From assembly GCA_022842065.1 (NCBI GenBank), contig JALHQH010000005.1, forward strand, positions 1 to 64,000: a DNA stretch of 64,000 nt. Direction: 5' to 3'. Of this stretch, positions 9,726-18,589 are shown one piece after another; within the stretch, counting starts at the first letter, position 1, and each line of letters starts with the position of its first letter. A model generated the notes under the pieces. The model made no database searches. It had not been told where the DNA came from and saw nothing but the letters and a program-made list of their open reading frames with translations. The stretch comes from Caldilineaceae bacterium. GTDB taxonomy: Bacteria > Chloroflexota > Anaerolineae > Caldilineales > Caldilineaceae. Both the position numbers and the translations under genes were made by a program.

Positions 9726-10040
9726 ATGAGCAAGCCAACATCTGAAGAGATTTACAGCATTTTGAAACAGCAGGTCAAAGATCCGGAATTGATGATGAAT
9801 ATCGTCGATCTGGGGTTGGTCTATAACGTGGAAGTGACGGAAAAGAATACGGCTGAGGTAACGATGACGTTGACCAGTCCCGGCTGTCCGGCTGGTCCAC
9901 AGATCATCACCGATGTTCAACGTTCCACGCACAACGCTTTCCCGGCGCTCGATGAAGTCAATGTCCATCTCACTTGGACACCCTTTTGGACGCCGGATCT
10001 GATGTCCGACGATGCCAAGGATGAGTTGGGAATTTTTTAA
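9726..10040 (+). CDS. sufT: MIP18/SufT family Fe-S assembly factor
   Basis: DUF59/MIP18 protein that helps Fe-S cluster maturation or transfer to target proteins. The conserved core is MNIVDLGLVYNV, then TLTSPGCPAGPQI with the single reactive cysteine, and WTPFWTPDLMSDDAKDELG. Length 104 aa is a bare domain. AAGGAG precedes the ATG. It is the last gene of the suf cluster; a repeat element follows. A second member of the family is encoded at 18141-18587. Confidence 0.88.
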   Translation: MSKPTSEEIYSILKQQVKDPELMMNIVDLGLVYNVEVTEKNTAEVTMTLTSPGCPAGPQIITDVQRSTHNAFPALDEVNVHLTWTPFWTPDLMSDDAKDELGIF

Positions 10041-10045
10041 GGGTT

Positions 10046-10290
10046 AAAAGCATGTAACTACTAACCCCTCCCTAACCCTCCCTGCTAAGGGAGGGAACAG
10101 CTGACCCCGATACCGTTCCTCCCCCAAACTGGGGGAGGTTAGGAGGGGGTCGCTTTGGGAACCTCTCCAAGTTGGAGCGGGGCGCAATTCTCCCCCTCTC
10201 CGGCGCGGAGAGGGGGTCAGGGGGTGAGGTCGCTTACCTTAATCGCAGGGAGGGGTGGCTTGGTAGTTATCAATTGACAATTATTAATGC
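10046..10290. repeat. repeat element, AACCCCTCC family (copy 1)
   Basis: The spacer between sufT and the convergent HEAT-repeat gene contains a long imperfect set of inverted repeats that opens GTAACTACTAACCCCTCCC and uses AGGGAGGG / CCCTCCC and AGAGGGGG / CCCCCTCT words. Related elements lie at 15012-15180 and 39829-40180. There is no gene. Confidence 0.55.
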
Positions 10291-10305
10291 TTGCTTTCCC
10301 TATCA

Positions 10306-11850
10306 CTACTTCGGCGGGCGGACATGAGCAATCGCTGCCGCGAGCATGTGCGCCAAAATCGGATTGTCGGTGAGCGGTAGGTGGGGCAGTTGTTGTGCCA
10401 ACCGCGCCGTTTTTTGGGCTAATCCTTCCTCGCCGGCGATGGCAAACCAGACTGCCTGCGCCTGTAACCCCGCCACTAATGCCTGGGCAACTTCACGGCT
10501 GTCACCCGTCGTGGCCATCTGCTTGAGCAAGGCCCCAACCAATTCTTGTTGCGAGAGTACACTCTGGTAGGCCGACGGTAATAAGCCCCAGTTACGCAGT
10601 TGCCACCCCTCCATTGCGCCATGTGCAAACAGGGCGGCTGTGTCAGCCACTAATATGCCACTCTCTACCCCAGCTGGGACACTTTCGCTATCCTTTCGCC
10701 ATAGCTGCTGTAACCGCTCATCGACGACTGGTGGCGCAAATTGCCAGATCAGGTCATTATAAAGCTTGTACTCCTCGGGCAGAGTACCCCCTTCGGCCAG
10801 TCGTTGTTTGATCGCTTCCTGTAACAGCCATCGCCCATAATCAAAGGGCGCTTCTAACATCGTCGCCGTCCGCCCATTGTCCATGGTCACCGTGACCAGC
10901 GTGCCGATGGGCTTAAGGGGCGGCAGCAGGGTGTAATCCAGCGTTTCCGTGCCAAACAACTGGGTGATCCCGGTATGCGCGCTATGGGCAAAGCCGACCA
11001 GCACACCACTCATGCTATTTCCGCTCGCCGCGCTGACACCGGGGTGCAGCAGCCAAACGCTCTGGCTCCCACTTGGGTCGGCAGGGCTAATTAGTGCACG
11101 CCAACCATCAATGGCCGGCGGCGTATAAGGGTGACCAGCAAAGCGCGCCTTCCGCACCGCCCGTTCGGCCAAGGTTGCCACTTCACCGGGGCGGGCAAAT
11201 TGCAGCGTTTGCAGGGCGCGCAACGCCAGCGGTTGCCCCGTGGTAAGCGCCAGGTTTTCGAGTTGGGCCAGCGCTTCCTTGGCGACCCGTGGCCGTTGAT
11301 CCTGGGCGATCAGCCGTAACAGGTCAACCCGCTCCTCTGCCTTGACGCGCCCCAGTAACCCCATCACCATCCACGCGATCTCTTCGGGATGTTCGGCCAT
11401 TTGGGTCACATATTCGAGCAGGACATGGCGGTTGCGGTGCGCCTCATCCAGTGCTTCGCGCAGGCTCTGAAAGGCGATCTCCTCTGTGTCGCTGAGGTCG
11501 GCGAGCAGCACATGGGGCAATTCGACGCCGAGAAAGCGATGGGCAATCGACGCGGCGGTGAGTCGCGCTTGTGGGTTCAGGCTGCGGTTCGCGGCGACAT
11601 TACGCAACGCAGGCAGCACCTCATCGGGGTTGAGCAGCCCGGCCAAATGACCCAATCCGCCGCGCAATTGCCCATTCGGGCTATCTAGCCGTTTGACCAG
11701 CGCATCGAGCAGCAAGTCGCCTGGAAAGGTATGCGCGATCTGGCGTGCAGCCTCGCGCAGCTCGTTTTCACTTGTCGTCTGCCCCAACTCAGCAAAGGCT
11801 TGCTCTAGTTGGCGGCGTTGTTGAAAGGTGTTGATAATTTTGTCGCTCAT
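10306..11850 (-). CDS. HEAT-repeat-like protein of unknown function
   Basis: I do not recognise a specific family. The N-terminal two thirds are alpha-helical with leucine/alanine-rich paired helices that look like degenerate HEAT repeats (DALVKRLDSPNGQLRGGLGH, VLPALRNVAANRSLNPQARL, VAKEALAQLENLAL). A beta-rich middle region follows (residues about 230-330, TLVTVTMDNGRTATMLEAPF), then a helical tail. It has no signal peptide or membrane segment. The ATG at 11850 is chosen because a near-perfect promoter ends 7 bp before it, so the transcript would start at or next to the AUG. An upstream in-frame ATG at 11886 overlaps the -35 box. It is divergent to dnaX. Such proteins often act as scaffolds. 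Confidence 0.7.
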   Translation of the reverse strand: MSDKIINTFQQRRQLEQAFAELGQTTSENELREAARQIAHTFPGDLLLDALVKRLDSPNGQLRGGLGHLAGLLNPDEVLPALRNVAANRSLNPQARLTAASIAHRFLGVELPHVLLADLSDTEEIAFQSLREALDEAHRNRHVLLEYVTQMAEHPEEIAWMVMGLLGRVKAEERVDLLRLIAQDQRPRVAKEALAQLENLALTTGQPLALRALQTLQFARPGEVATLAERAVRKARFAGHPYTPPAIDGWRALISPADPSGSQSVWLLHPGVSAASGNSMSGVLVGFAHSAHTGITQLFGTETLDYTLLPPLKPIGTLVTVTMDNGRTATMLEAPFDYGRWLLQEAIKQRLAEGGTLPEEYKLYNDLIWQFAPPVVDERLQQLWRKDSESVPAGVESGILVADTAALFAHGAMEGWQLRNWGLLPSAYQSVLSQQELVGALLKQMATTGDSREVAQALVAGLQAQAVWFAIAGEEGLAQKTARLAQQLPHLPLTDNPILAHMLAAAIAHVRPPK

Positions 11851-11857
11851 AGGTGGG

Positions 11858-11886
11858 ATTATACCACTCTGGAACGTCTGTGCCAA
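11858..11886 (-). promoter_or_regulatory. promoter of the HEAT-repeat gene, predicted leaderless transcript
   Basis: On the minus strand, -35 TTGGCA (11886-11881), a 17-bp spacer and an extended -10 TGG-TATAAT (TATAAT at 11863-11858). Only 7 bp separate the -10 from the ATG at 11850. That places the transcription start at the start codon. Confidence 0.75.
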
Positions 11887-11890
11887 TTCC

Positions 11891-11919
11891 TTGCCCCAAA
11901 CCCCTACCCATGTTACACT
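11891..11919 (+). promoter_or_regulatory. possible dnaX promoter
   Basis: TTGCCC (11891-11896), a 17-bp spacer and TACACT (11914-11919) lie 55 bp upstream of the dnaX ATG, divergent from the HEAT-gene promoter. The following leader contains repeated GTAACTC-type words. Confidence 0.4.
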
Positions 11920-11973
11920 ATAGCCTTGAAATCAGCGTAGCGTAACTCGTAACTCATAATCCGTAATTCTTTC

Positions 11974-13632
11974 ATGACCCAAGCCCTTTACCGCAAGTGG
12001 CGCAGCCAGACCTTTACCGAGGTGGTTGGCCAGGAACATGTGATCCAGACGCTGCGCAACGCGCTGCGCGATGGGCGCGTTGCGCACGCTTATCTCTTTG
12101 CCGGGCCACGGGGGACGGGTAAAACCAGTATCGCGCGCATTCTGGCCAAGGCGCTCAACTGCACCGCGCCGGAGGCAGATCGCCCCTGTGACAAGTGTCC
12201 TACCTGCGTGGCGATCAGCGAAGGGCGCATGCTCGACCTAATCGAGATCGACGCGGCCAGCAACAACAGCGTCGATGATATTCGCGACCTGCGCGACAAG
12301 GTCAACTTTCGGCCCAGCGAGGGGCGCTACAAGGTCTACATCATTGACGAAGTCCATATGTTGAGCATCAGCGCTTTTAACGCGCTGCTCAAAACCTTGG
12401 AAGAGCCGCCCCCCCATGCCCGTTTTATGTTGGCGACGACCGAGCCACACAAGATCCCGGCTACCATTTTAAGCCGTTGCCAACGCTTTGACCTGCGCCG
12501 CATTGCCGTGCCGGAGATCGTCAATCACCTGCGTCACATTGCTCAGGAAGAGGGCTTTGGGGCCGAGGATGAAGCGTTGACCGCGATTGCGCGCAGTGCC
12601 CAGGGCTGTATGCGCGACGCCATCAGCTTGCTCGACCAGATGTTGAGTTATGGTAGTGAGACGATCACCTTTTTCCAGGTGCAACAGGCGCTGGGCGCGG
12701 TCAGTGCGCAGGCGGTCAACGCGTTGGTCGATGCCCTTGCCATGCGCAAGGTGGGCACCGGCCTCACGCTGATCCAGCAACTGGTGCTCGAAGGGGCGAG
12801 CCTGCCTGAGTTCTGCCACCAGGTGGTGGAACACCTGCGCGGGGTGATGGTCTTGCAGATGACCGAGGATCGCAGCCTGCTGAGCGACCTGCCCGGTGAG
12901 ACGTTGCAACAGATGGCAACCCAGGCCAAACAGATGGGCTTAGCCACCACCTTGACCGCGATCAAAAGGTTTAGCAGCGCGGTGGCCGAACTCAAAGGTG
13001 GGCACCAGCCGCAATTGCCGCTGGAACTGGCGCTGATCGAGTCGATTCAAGGCGAGATCATGGTGGCCCCTATGGCTGTACAGCCGGTGGTGATTGCGGC
13101 GCCGGTCATTGCCGCCCCGCCGCCGATCACCGCGGCGGAAGCGCCACCCACAGTGACACCTGGAGTGACGCCCACTGTAACACCCACGGCAGCCGGCACA
13201 ACCGACACAAAGCCGGCAACGGTGACGCCGCCCGCCGAGGTAGCGGCTGAACCACCCCCGCTCGATGAAGCCGCGGTACAACGGTTGCGCAGCCAGTGGG
13301 AAACGTTTAAGCAGACGGTCAAAGCCAAGGGCGGTGTGCGTGTGCTCGCTGCCATCAACACGGTGCGCGACATTGCGGTGGCCGACCAGACCGTGGCCTT
13401 CGCTTTTGGCAACAACCAATTCACCCGTGATATGCTCGCCGACCCGGAGATCAACGGCAAGGTGGCGGGGATTCTCTCCTCGCTTTTGAGCCGCCCCGTC
13501 AAGCTTGATTGCCAGATGGGCGATCACGCCCGCCTGCTCAACATGGTGGCGATCTACAACGCCCAACAGGATGGCGCTGATCCACTGCTGGAGTACGCAC
13601 TCTCGACTTTAGGGGCAGAAGTGGTAGAATAG
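11974..13632 (+). CDS. dnaX: DNA polymerase III subunit gamma/tau
   Basis: Clamp-loader ATPase of the replicative polymerase. AAA+ domain in residues 1-230 with Walker A GPRGTGKTS, a zinc-binding cluster (CNCTAPEADRPCDKCPTC), Walker B IIDEVHML and sensor I ATTEPHKIP. Then the lid and collar domain, followed by a low-complexity Pro/Ala/Thr/Val linker at about residues 345-430 and a C-terminal domain of the tau type (DEAAVQRLRSQWETFKQTVK). No A-run typical of programmed frameshifting was noted. Length 552 aa is normal for non-enteric DnaX. Together with ybaB and recR it forms the widely conserved dnaX-ybaB-recR group. Confidence 0.95.
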   Translation: MTQALYRKWRSQTFTEVVGQEHVIQTLRNALRDGRVAHAYLFAGPRGTGKTSIARILAKALNCTAPEADRPCDKCPTCVAISEGRMLDLIEIDAASNNSVDDIRDLRDKVNFRPSEGRYKVYIIDEVHMLSISAFNALLKTLEEPPPHARFMLATTEPHKIPATILSRCQRFDLRRIAVPEIVNHLRHIAQEEGFGAEDEALTAIARSAQGCMRDAISLLDQMLSYGSETITFFQVQQALGAVSAQAVNALVDALAMRKVGTGLTLIQQLVLEGASLPEFCHQVVEHLRGVMVLQMTEDRSLLSDLPGETLQQMATQAKQMGLATTLTAIKRFSSAVAELKGGHQPQLPLELALIESIQGEIMVAPMAVQPVVIAAPVIAAPPPITAAEAPPTVTPGVTPTVTPTAAGTTDTKPATVTPPAEVAAEPPPLDEAAVQRLRSQWETFKQTVKAKGGVRVLAAINTVRDIAVADQTVAFAFGNNQFTRDMLADPEINGKVAGILSSLLSRPVKLDCQMGDHARLLNMVAIYNAQQDGADPLLEYALSTLGAEVVE

Positions 13633-13639
13633 GGGTTAT

Positions 13640-13800
13640 GGGAAACAGGGAAATCGGTACATCGGTACATCGGTACATCAGTAGATTAGTCGACAGGTAA
13701 ATTGGTAGATTAGGTAAATTGGTAGATAAAGTTGTCTCATTCAAGGTTATAAACCTATCTACCGATTTACTGATCTACCGCTTTACTGATCTACCTCTAT
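13640..13800. repeat. intergenic word-repeat hairpin between dnaX and ybaB
   Basis: The left half iterates GGTACATC, GGTAAATT and GGTAGATT words. The right half carries complementary CTATCTACC, GATTTACTGATCTACC and CTTTACTGATCTACC. The words match the spacer at 9609-9703, indicating the same element type. Confidence 0.6.
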
Positions 13801-13818
13801 TAAAAAGGATAACAACGC

Positions 13819-14226
13819 ATGGCAAAAATAAAACGTAATCGACCAGCAGGTGGCCCCACACGTCCTAGCGCACCCAGTCGTAACCTGGGCGGGGGCATGG
13901 GCATGGGTGGTGGCGGTAATAACCAGCTAATGTCACAAATGCAGAAGCTGCAGGAAGAGATGGCAAAGACGCAGGAGACGCTTGACCAGGAAGAGGTCAC
14001 GGCCAGCGTCGGGGGCGGCATGGTCACGGTGGTCGCCACCGCCAACCAGGAGATCCGCTCCATCGCGATTAAGCCTGAGGCGATCGACCCTGATGATGTC
14101 GAGATCTTACAGGATATGATCGTGGCGGCGGTCAATGAAGCGCTGCAAAAGGGCAAAGCGCTGGCCGAAGAACGGATGGGCGCGCTCACTGGCGGGCTTG
14201 GTTTGCCACCAGGACTTGGCTTCTAA
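13819..14226 (+). CDS. YbaB/EbfC family nucleoid-associated protein
   Basis: Small DNA-binding nucleoid protein. A glycine/methionine-rich N-terminus (GGGMGMGGGGNNQ) precedes the coiled-coil QMQKLQEEMAKTQETLDQEE. The canonical YbaB beta-sheet follows: VTASVGGGMVTVVATANQEI and IAIKPEAIDPDDVEILQDM, then VVAAVNEALQKGKALAEERMG. At 135 aa it is longer than the usual 100-110 because of the N-terminal extension. AAAGGA lies upstream of the ATG. It sits between dnaX and recR, the usual context, and probably shares their transcript. Confidence 0.93.
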   Translation: MAKIKRNRPAGGPTRPSAPSRNLGGGMGMGGGGNNQLMSQMQKLQEEMAKTQETLDQEEVTASVGGGMVTVVATANQEIRSIAIKPEAIDPDDVEILQDMIVAAVNEALQKGKALAEERMGALTGGLGLPPGLGF

Positions 14227-14304
14227 CGTTCGTGTTTGCGGGTGGCGACTGTGCGGCTTAGCCCTTTGCCTCCTTGCTGGCTAAAATTCGACTGATCCAG
14301 GCTA

Positions 14305-14374
14305 CCCCTTCCAACCGCCCCAAATCCAACGAGCAGCTTATGGCTCCTCCTGGATTCGGGGCGGTTGGAAGGGG
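14305..14374. repeat. inverted repeat upstream of recR
   Basis: 24-bp arms: CCCCTTCCAACCGCCCC (with AAATCCA) and its complement in 14351-14374, with one mismatch. The right arm contains TTGGAA (14365-14370), which may serve as the recR -35 box. Confidence 0.6.
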
Positions 14375-14399
14375 ATCAATCGTTACCCTAATAATACCT

Positions 14400-15011
14400 A
14401 TGCAACCACTCGCTGAACCAGTCAGCAATTTAATCGAAGCCTTTAGCAAGTTGCCCGGCATCGGCCCCAAAACGGCCAGTCGCCTCACCTATTACCTGTT
14501 GCGCGCCGATGAATCGGTTGGGCTCAACCTGGCCAACGCTCTGCAGGAGTTAAAGGCCGGTACGCTTTTCTGCAGCCGCTGCCACAACATTGCTGACCGC
14601 GACCCCTGTTCGATCTGTAGTGATGGCCAGCGTGACCACGGCTTGATCTGTGTCGTCGAAGAGCCGCTGGATGTGCAGGCGGTCGAACGCACGCGCGAAT
14701 ATCATGGCCTTTACCATGTGCTGCACGGCGCGATCTCGCCGGTGCAAGGGGTGGGGCCTGACGATCTCAAGATCCGGGAGTTGTTGCAACGTATTCAGCA
14801 GGCGGATAGCGCAAGTCCCTTGCGCGAGATCCTGTTGGCGACCAACCCCAACCTCGAAGGGGAAGCGACCGCCATGTACATCTCGCGCCTGGTCAAGCCC
14901 CTTGGCCTGCGTGTGACCAGACTGGCGCGCGGTCTGCCCGTCGGCGGTGACCTGGAATATGCCGATGAGGTAACCCTGGGCCGGGCGCTCTCTGGACGCA
15001 GCGACATGTAA
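14400..15011 (+). CDS. recR: recombination protein RecR
   Basis: RecR loads RecA with RecO/RecF during gap repair. It has the helix-hairpin-helix KLPGIGPKTASRLTYYLL near the N-terminus and the zinc finger CSRCHNIADRDPCSIC. The Toprim domain follows (ICVVEEPLDVQAVERT, VLHGAISPVQGVGPDD, LLATNPNLEGEATAMYI). The ATG at 14400 yields 203 aa, the standard length. An upstream in-frame start at 14274 would add residues encoded by an inverted repeat. No Shine-Dalgarno is visible; TAATAA (14389-14394) lies 5 bp before the ATG, which suggests a near-leaderless message from an internal promoter in addition to read-through from dnaX-ybaB. Confidence 0.94.
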   Translation: MQPLAEPVSNLIEAFSKLPGIGPKTASRLTYYLLRADESVGLNLANALQELKAGTLFCSRCHNIADRDPCSICSDGQRDHGLICVVEEPLDVQAVERTREYHGLYHVLHGAISPVQGVGPDDLKIRELLQRIQQADSASPLREILLATNPNLEGEATAMYISRLVKPLGLRVTRLARGLPVGGDLEYADEVTLGRALSGRSDM

Positions 15012-15180
15012 GTTACGTAACGACTAACCCCTCCCGCGCCTGGAAGCGGTTGCCTTCTAGGCGCGCTTCCCTGATAAGGGATGGAATGGTTGACCTCGTG
15101 GCTGTTCCTCCTCTTAGCCGCACCCAAGGGGTACTCGGGTTAGGTGGGGGTTGCTCAGTCCCTAAATAAATCGCAGCAGA
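15012..15180. repeat. repeat element, AACCCCTCC family (copy 2)
   Basis: Spacer with imperfect inverted repeats beginning GTAACGACTAACCCCTCCC, an inner stem AAGCG...CGCTT around 15050-15070, and GGGATGG / CCTCC words. It resembles 10046-10290 and 39829-40180. No gene is seen. Confidence 0.5.
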
Positions 15181-15192
15181 AGGCCAAAGACC

Positions 15193-16875
15193 ATGACTAC
15201 CGCCAACGACTTCGCCGCGCAAGTGGAGCAGTGGCAACAGCAGACGCTCAACCCCCAGGTGCAACGCTTTGGGGAACGGCGCAGCCGCTTTACCACCAGT
15301 AGCGATACCATTCCCGTCGAAACGCTTTACACGCCGACTAACGGCGCGCTTGATGCGACTTGTTACCAGGAGCAACTAGGCTTCCCTGGTGACTATCCCT
15401 TTACGCGTGGGGTGCAACCCAATATGTACCGCGGGCGGCTTTGGACCATGCGTCAATATGCTGGTTTTAGCACCGCGGCCGAAAGTAATCGCCGGTATCA
15501 CTATCTGCTCGAACGGGGACAAACCGGCCTCTCGGTTGCCTTTGACCTGCCGACCCAGATTGGTTATGATGCCGATCACGAATTGGCCGAGGGTGAAGTG
15601 GGCAAGGTCGGCGTTTCGATCAGCAGCCTGCGCGATATGGAGACCCTGCTCGCCGGCATCCCCTTGGACAAGGTCAGTATCAGCATGACGATCAACGCCC
15701 CCGCCGCGATCTTGCTGGCGATGGTGATTGCGGTGGGCAAACAACAGGGCGTGGCGGCCAAACAACTACGCGGCACGGTGCAAAATGATATTCTCAAAGA
15801 GTACATCGCGCGCGGTACCTATATCTTTCCACCTGGCCCTTCGATGCGACTGATCACCGATATCTTCCGCTATTGCGCTACCGACGTACCCAAGTGGAAT
15901 ACGATTTCGATCAGTGGTTACCACATGCGTGAGGCTGGTTGTACTGCCGTGCAAGAGGTTGCCTTTACACTGGCTAATGGCATCGCCTATGTGCAACAGG
16001 CGCTCAAAGCCGGGCTGGATATCGACAGCTTTGCCGGCCAACTTAGCTTCTTTTTTAACGCGCATAATAACTTCCTCGAAGAAGTGGCCAAATTCCGTGC
16101 GGCACGGCGCCTGTGGGCGCGCACCATGCGCACTCGTTTTGGTGCCCAAGCCGAGGACAGTTGCAAGCTGCGCTTTCATACGCAGACCGGCGGTAGCACC
16201 CTCACCGCGCAGCAGCCGGAGAACAACATTGTGCGCGTCGCTTTGCAGGCGCTGGCCGCGGTGCTGGGGGGCACACAAAGTCTGCATACCAACGGTATGG
16301 ACGAAGCAATGGCGCTGCCCACTGAAAAAGCGGTCGAGATCGCCCTACGCACGCAGCAAATTATCGCCAACGAGAGCGGCGTGGCCGACACGGTTGATCC
16401 GCTGGGGGGCGCTTACTCTATCGAAGCGTTGACCGATGAGATCGAGCGCCAAGCCGCCACCTATATCGCCAAGATTGATGAACTGGGCGGGGCGTTGCGC
16501 GCCGTTGAAGAGGGCTTTATCCAGCGCGAAATTCAGGACGCGGCCTACAAGACGCAACGCGCGATCGAGCGGAACGAGCAGATTGTGGTTGGCGTTAATC
16601 AATATCAGACGCCGGCCACGGTTAAGCCCGAACTGTTGCGCGTCAACGAACAGGTGCGGCTGGACCAGATGGCCGCGTTGCAACAGTTGCGCGCCGGGCG
16701 CGACAATGGCCGCGTCCAAGCACTCTTAGGGCAAATTGCCCAGACCGCCCGGACACCGGATGGCGCGCTCATGCCCCTCTTTATCGAAGCAGTCGAGGCC
16801 CATGCCACGCTCGGTGAAATCTGCGACACCCTGCGCAGCGTTTTTGGGGAATATGTGCCGGAGAGTTGGGTATAA
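15193..16875 (+). CDS. methylmalonyl-CoA mutase large (catalytic) subunit
   Basis: Interconverts (R)-methylmalonyl-CoA and succinyl-CoA, with the B12-binding subunit encoded elsewhere. This 560-aa protein holds the TIM-barrel substrate domain only: [79 protein letters not shown], then [21 protein letters not shown]. The cobalamin-binding DxHxxG module is absent, as in the two-subunit mutases of archaea and many bacteria. Methylmalonyl-CoA epimerase lies two genes downstream, supporting this substrate rather than isobutyryl- or ethylmalonyl-CoA. The start at 15193 gives the expected N-terminus. The product is cytosolic. Confidence 0.9.
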   Translation: MTTANDFAAQVEQWQQQTLNPQVQRFGERRSRFTTSSDTIPVETLYTPTNGALDATCYQEQLGFPGDYPFTRGVQPNMYRGRLWTMRQYAGFSTAAESNRRYHYLLERGQTGLSVAFDLPTQIGYDADHELAEGEVGKVGVSISSLRDMETLLAGIPLDKVSISMTINAPAAILLAMVIAVGKQQGVAAKQLRGTVQNDILKEYIARGTYIFPPGPSMRLITDIFRYCATDVPKWNTISISGYHMREAGCTAVQEVAFTLANGIAYVQQALKAGLDIDSFAGQLSFFFNAHNNFLEEVAKFRAARRLWARTMRTRFGAQAEDSCKLRFHTQTGGSTLTAQQPENNIVRVALQALAAVLGGTQSLHTNGMDEAMALPTEKAVEIALRTQQIIANESGVADTVDPLGGAYSIEALTDEIERQAATYIAKIDELGGALRAVEEGFIQREIQDAAYKTQRAIERNEQIVVGVNQYQTPATVKPELLRVNEQVRLDQMAALQQLRAGRDNGRVQALLGQIAQTARTPDGALMPLFIEAVEAHATLGEICDTLRSVFGEYVPESWV

Positions 16876-16876
16876 A

Positions 16877-17000
16877 AGGGGCAGGGTTGCAAAGGGGCAA
16901 GGTCGCAAGGTCGCAAAGGGGTATCACCGCGCGATCCTGCAACTTTTCAACCCTGCAACCTTGCAACCCTGCAACCTTGCCACCCTGCAACCTTACTATT
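16877..17000. repeat. intergenic word-repeat hairpin (GGTTGCA words)
   Basis: The left arm has GGGTTGCAAAGGGGCAAGG and AGGTCGCA words; the right arm has CCCTGCAACCTTGCAACCC iterated with variations. It fills the mutase-HD gene spacer and resembles 18056-18128. Confidence 0.6.
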
Positions 17001-17018
17001 GAAAGTGGATTGCGTTTT

Positions 17019-17576
17019 ATGGAGCGTGTTGATTACTTTAAACTGATTCACAAATATATCCCACCGGACAGCCCAACTTATCCACTTTACATTATTCACT
17101 GTCAACTGGTGGCGAACAAGGCACTAAGGATTGCGGAGCGCTTGCGCCTGTCTAAAACCAGCAAGCGCTTTATTGAAGAAGCCGCCATGCTGCATGATAT
17201 CGGCATTGTCCGCACGAACACACCGGATCTCTTCTGTAGTGGCGAGTTGCCCTATATCTGTCATATCATTGAGGGGCGTAAAATTCTTGAATTGGAAGGG
17301 CTACCCCGGCACGCACGTGTGGCTGAATCGCATATCGGCGTTGGGTTGACCAAAGAAGATATTTTGGCTCAAGCACTACCCTTGCCGCCCTATGACATCT
17401 TTCCCGAAAGCCTGGAAGAGGAGATTATCAGCTTTGCTGACTTCTTTTACTCTAAGGATACGGACAAGCTCTGGCAGGAAAAGTCGTTGGCCAAAATTCG
17501 CAAAAGTGTGGCCAAACGGGGCAAACAAAAAGAAGCGATCTTAGAGGATTGGATCACCCGTTTTCTCAAACAATAG
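17019..17576 (+). CDS. HD-domain phosphohydrolase-like protein
   Basis: A 185-aa HD-superfamily protein. The metal-binding pattern includes H in YIIHCQLVANKAL, the HD pair in AAMLHDIGIVRT, and later histidines in ICHIIEGRKILE and HARVAESHIGVGLT. The substrate is unknown; relatives include small nucleotide or phosphate hydrolases. It has no extra domain. The lysine-rich C-terminus (KIRKSVAKRGKQKEAI) may bind nucleic acid or membrane surfaces, but that is speculation. It lies between the mutase and epimerase genes on the same strand, 72 bp before the latter. Confidence 0.8.
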   Translation: MERVDYFKLIHKYIPPDSPTYPLYIIHCQLVANKALRIAERLRLSKTSKRFIEEAAMLHDIGIVRTNTPDLFCSGELPYICHIIEGRKILELEGLPRHARVAESHIGVGLTKEDILAQALPLPPYDIFPESLEEEIISFADFFYSKDTDKLWQEKSLAKIRKSVAKRGKQKEAILEDWITRFLKQ

Positions 17577-17648
17577 GATTTGTTGATAGGGCTATATCGG
17601 CCCATCAACTCAGTCGATAAACCATCAAAAGCCGCGAGCAAATTTCCT

Positions 17649-18056
17649 ATGTTTACCCAAATCGATCATATCGGCATCGTTGTCCACAGCCTCGATGAGA
17701 GCCTGAAAACTTATTGTGATCAGCTTGGTTTTACCTTATTGGAACGGGTAGCAATTCCCGAACAGTTGGTCGAGGCGGCTTTCCTTGACGCGGGCAATGG
17801 CACGATCGAGTTGATCGCGCCCACCGATAGCACGAGCGGCACCGCCCGCTATCTACAAAATCGCGGCGAAGGTACCCATCACATCTGTTTTGCCGTGGCT
17901 GATATTGAAGCCGCGTTTGCCCAACTGCGCGCCCAAGGGGTCCGGCTGATCGACGAAAGCCCCCGTCAAGGGGTGCATGGTCTGGTCGCTTTTGTCCACC
18001 CCAAGGCAACCCACGGCACCATGATTGAACTGTTACAGCGGGCACATGCGAAGTAG
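17649..18056 (+). CDS. mce: methylmalonyl-CoA epimerase
   Basis: VOC-superfamily epimerase that converts (S)- to (R)-methylmalonyl-CoA for the mutase. Two beta-alpha-beta-beta-beta modules are visible: FTQIDHIGIVVHSLDESLKT and GEGTHHICFAVADIEAAFAQ. Metal ligands expected for the family are H in DHIGIVV, the HH pair region in THHICFAV, and E in TMIELLQ. The ATG at 17649 gives 135 aa, the normal size; the in-frame TTG upstream would add 23 unrelated residues. Its presence near the mutase supports a propionyl-CoA/methylmalonyl-CoA route. Confidence 0.9.
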   Translation: MFTQIDHIGIVVHSLDESLKTYCDQLGFTLLERVAIPEQLVEAAFLDAGNGTIELIAPTDSTSGTARYLQNRGEGTHHICFAVADIEAAFAQLRAQGVRLIDESPRQGVHGLVAFVHPKATHGTMIELLQRAHAK

Positions 18057-18128
18057 CAAGGGGGCAGAGTGGCAGGGTTGCTCGTTTATGCCCCCTTGCG
18101 ACTCTGCAACCTTGCCCCCTTGCCACCC
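18056..18128. repeat. intergenic word-repeat hairpin (GGCAGAGTGGCAGGGTTGC words)
   Basis: The left arm AAGGGGGCAGAGTGGCAGGG pairs with the right arm CCCTTGCGACTCTGCAACC and CCCCCTTGCCACC. It fills the spacer between mce and the MIP18 gene. Confidence 0.55.
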
Positions 18129-18140
18129 AGAAAGAATGAA

Positions 18141-18587
18141 ATGGAAACAACAGCTAACATAGCTACCACCAGTGCAGAAGCGTACCGTGAAGCCCTGAAA
18201 GCGGTGATCGATCCGGAAATTTTTCAGAATATTGTTGACCTGGGGTTGGTTTATGGCGTGGCCGTCGCGCCAGCCGAACGTGAGGGTGAAGCTGCCGGCG
18301 AAAGTGCCGGTGACAACGTGACGGTGACGTTGACACTGACCAGCCAACATTGCCCATTGGGGCCGCAGATCATGGCTGATGTGGAGCGGGTGTTGCGGGC
18401 AAAGGGCGCGCAACAGGTCAACATCGATCTGGTCTGGGAACCCATGTGGACACCCGATGCGATGACTGCCGAACTCAAAGCAGAACTGGGCATCGGTGTC
18501 CCCCGTGAGGAACCGGCTTTTGAGATTCCTTTGCCCCCACCGCCAGCCAAGAAAAAAGGCTGGCTTGGCCGCCTCTTTGGGGGATAG
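18141..18587 (+). CDS. second MIP18-family Fe-S assembly factor with proline-rich tail
   Basis: DUF59/MIP18 domain protein, paralogue of the one at 9726. Core motifs: FQNIVDLGLVYGVAV, TLTSQHCPLGPQIMADV with the reactive cysteine, and WEPMWTPDAMTAELKAELG. An insert rich in Ala/Glu/Gly interrupts the first beta hairpin. The C-terminal tail PLPPPPAKKKGWLGRLFGG is not part of the domain and could be an interaction or membrane-contact peptide. The ATG at 18141 is preferred because the upstream frame lies in the word-repeat hairpin. Next to the mutase/epimerase genes, a maturation role for another enzyme is possible. Confidence 0.82.
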   Translation: METTANIATTSAEAYREALKAVIDPEIFQNIVDLGLVYGVAVAPAEREGEAAGESAGDNVTVTLTLTSQHCPLGPQIMADVERVLRAKGAQQVNIDLVWEPMWTPDAMTAELKAELGIGVPREEPAFEIPLPPPPAKKKGWLGRLFGG

Positions 18588-18589
18588 TC

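Noticed and set aside
13140..13260. Programmed -1 frameshift site in dnaX
   Set aside because: The linker region is GC-rich and I found no A-rich slippery heptamer followed by a hairpin, so only the full-length product is annotated.
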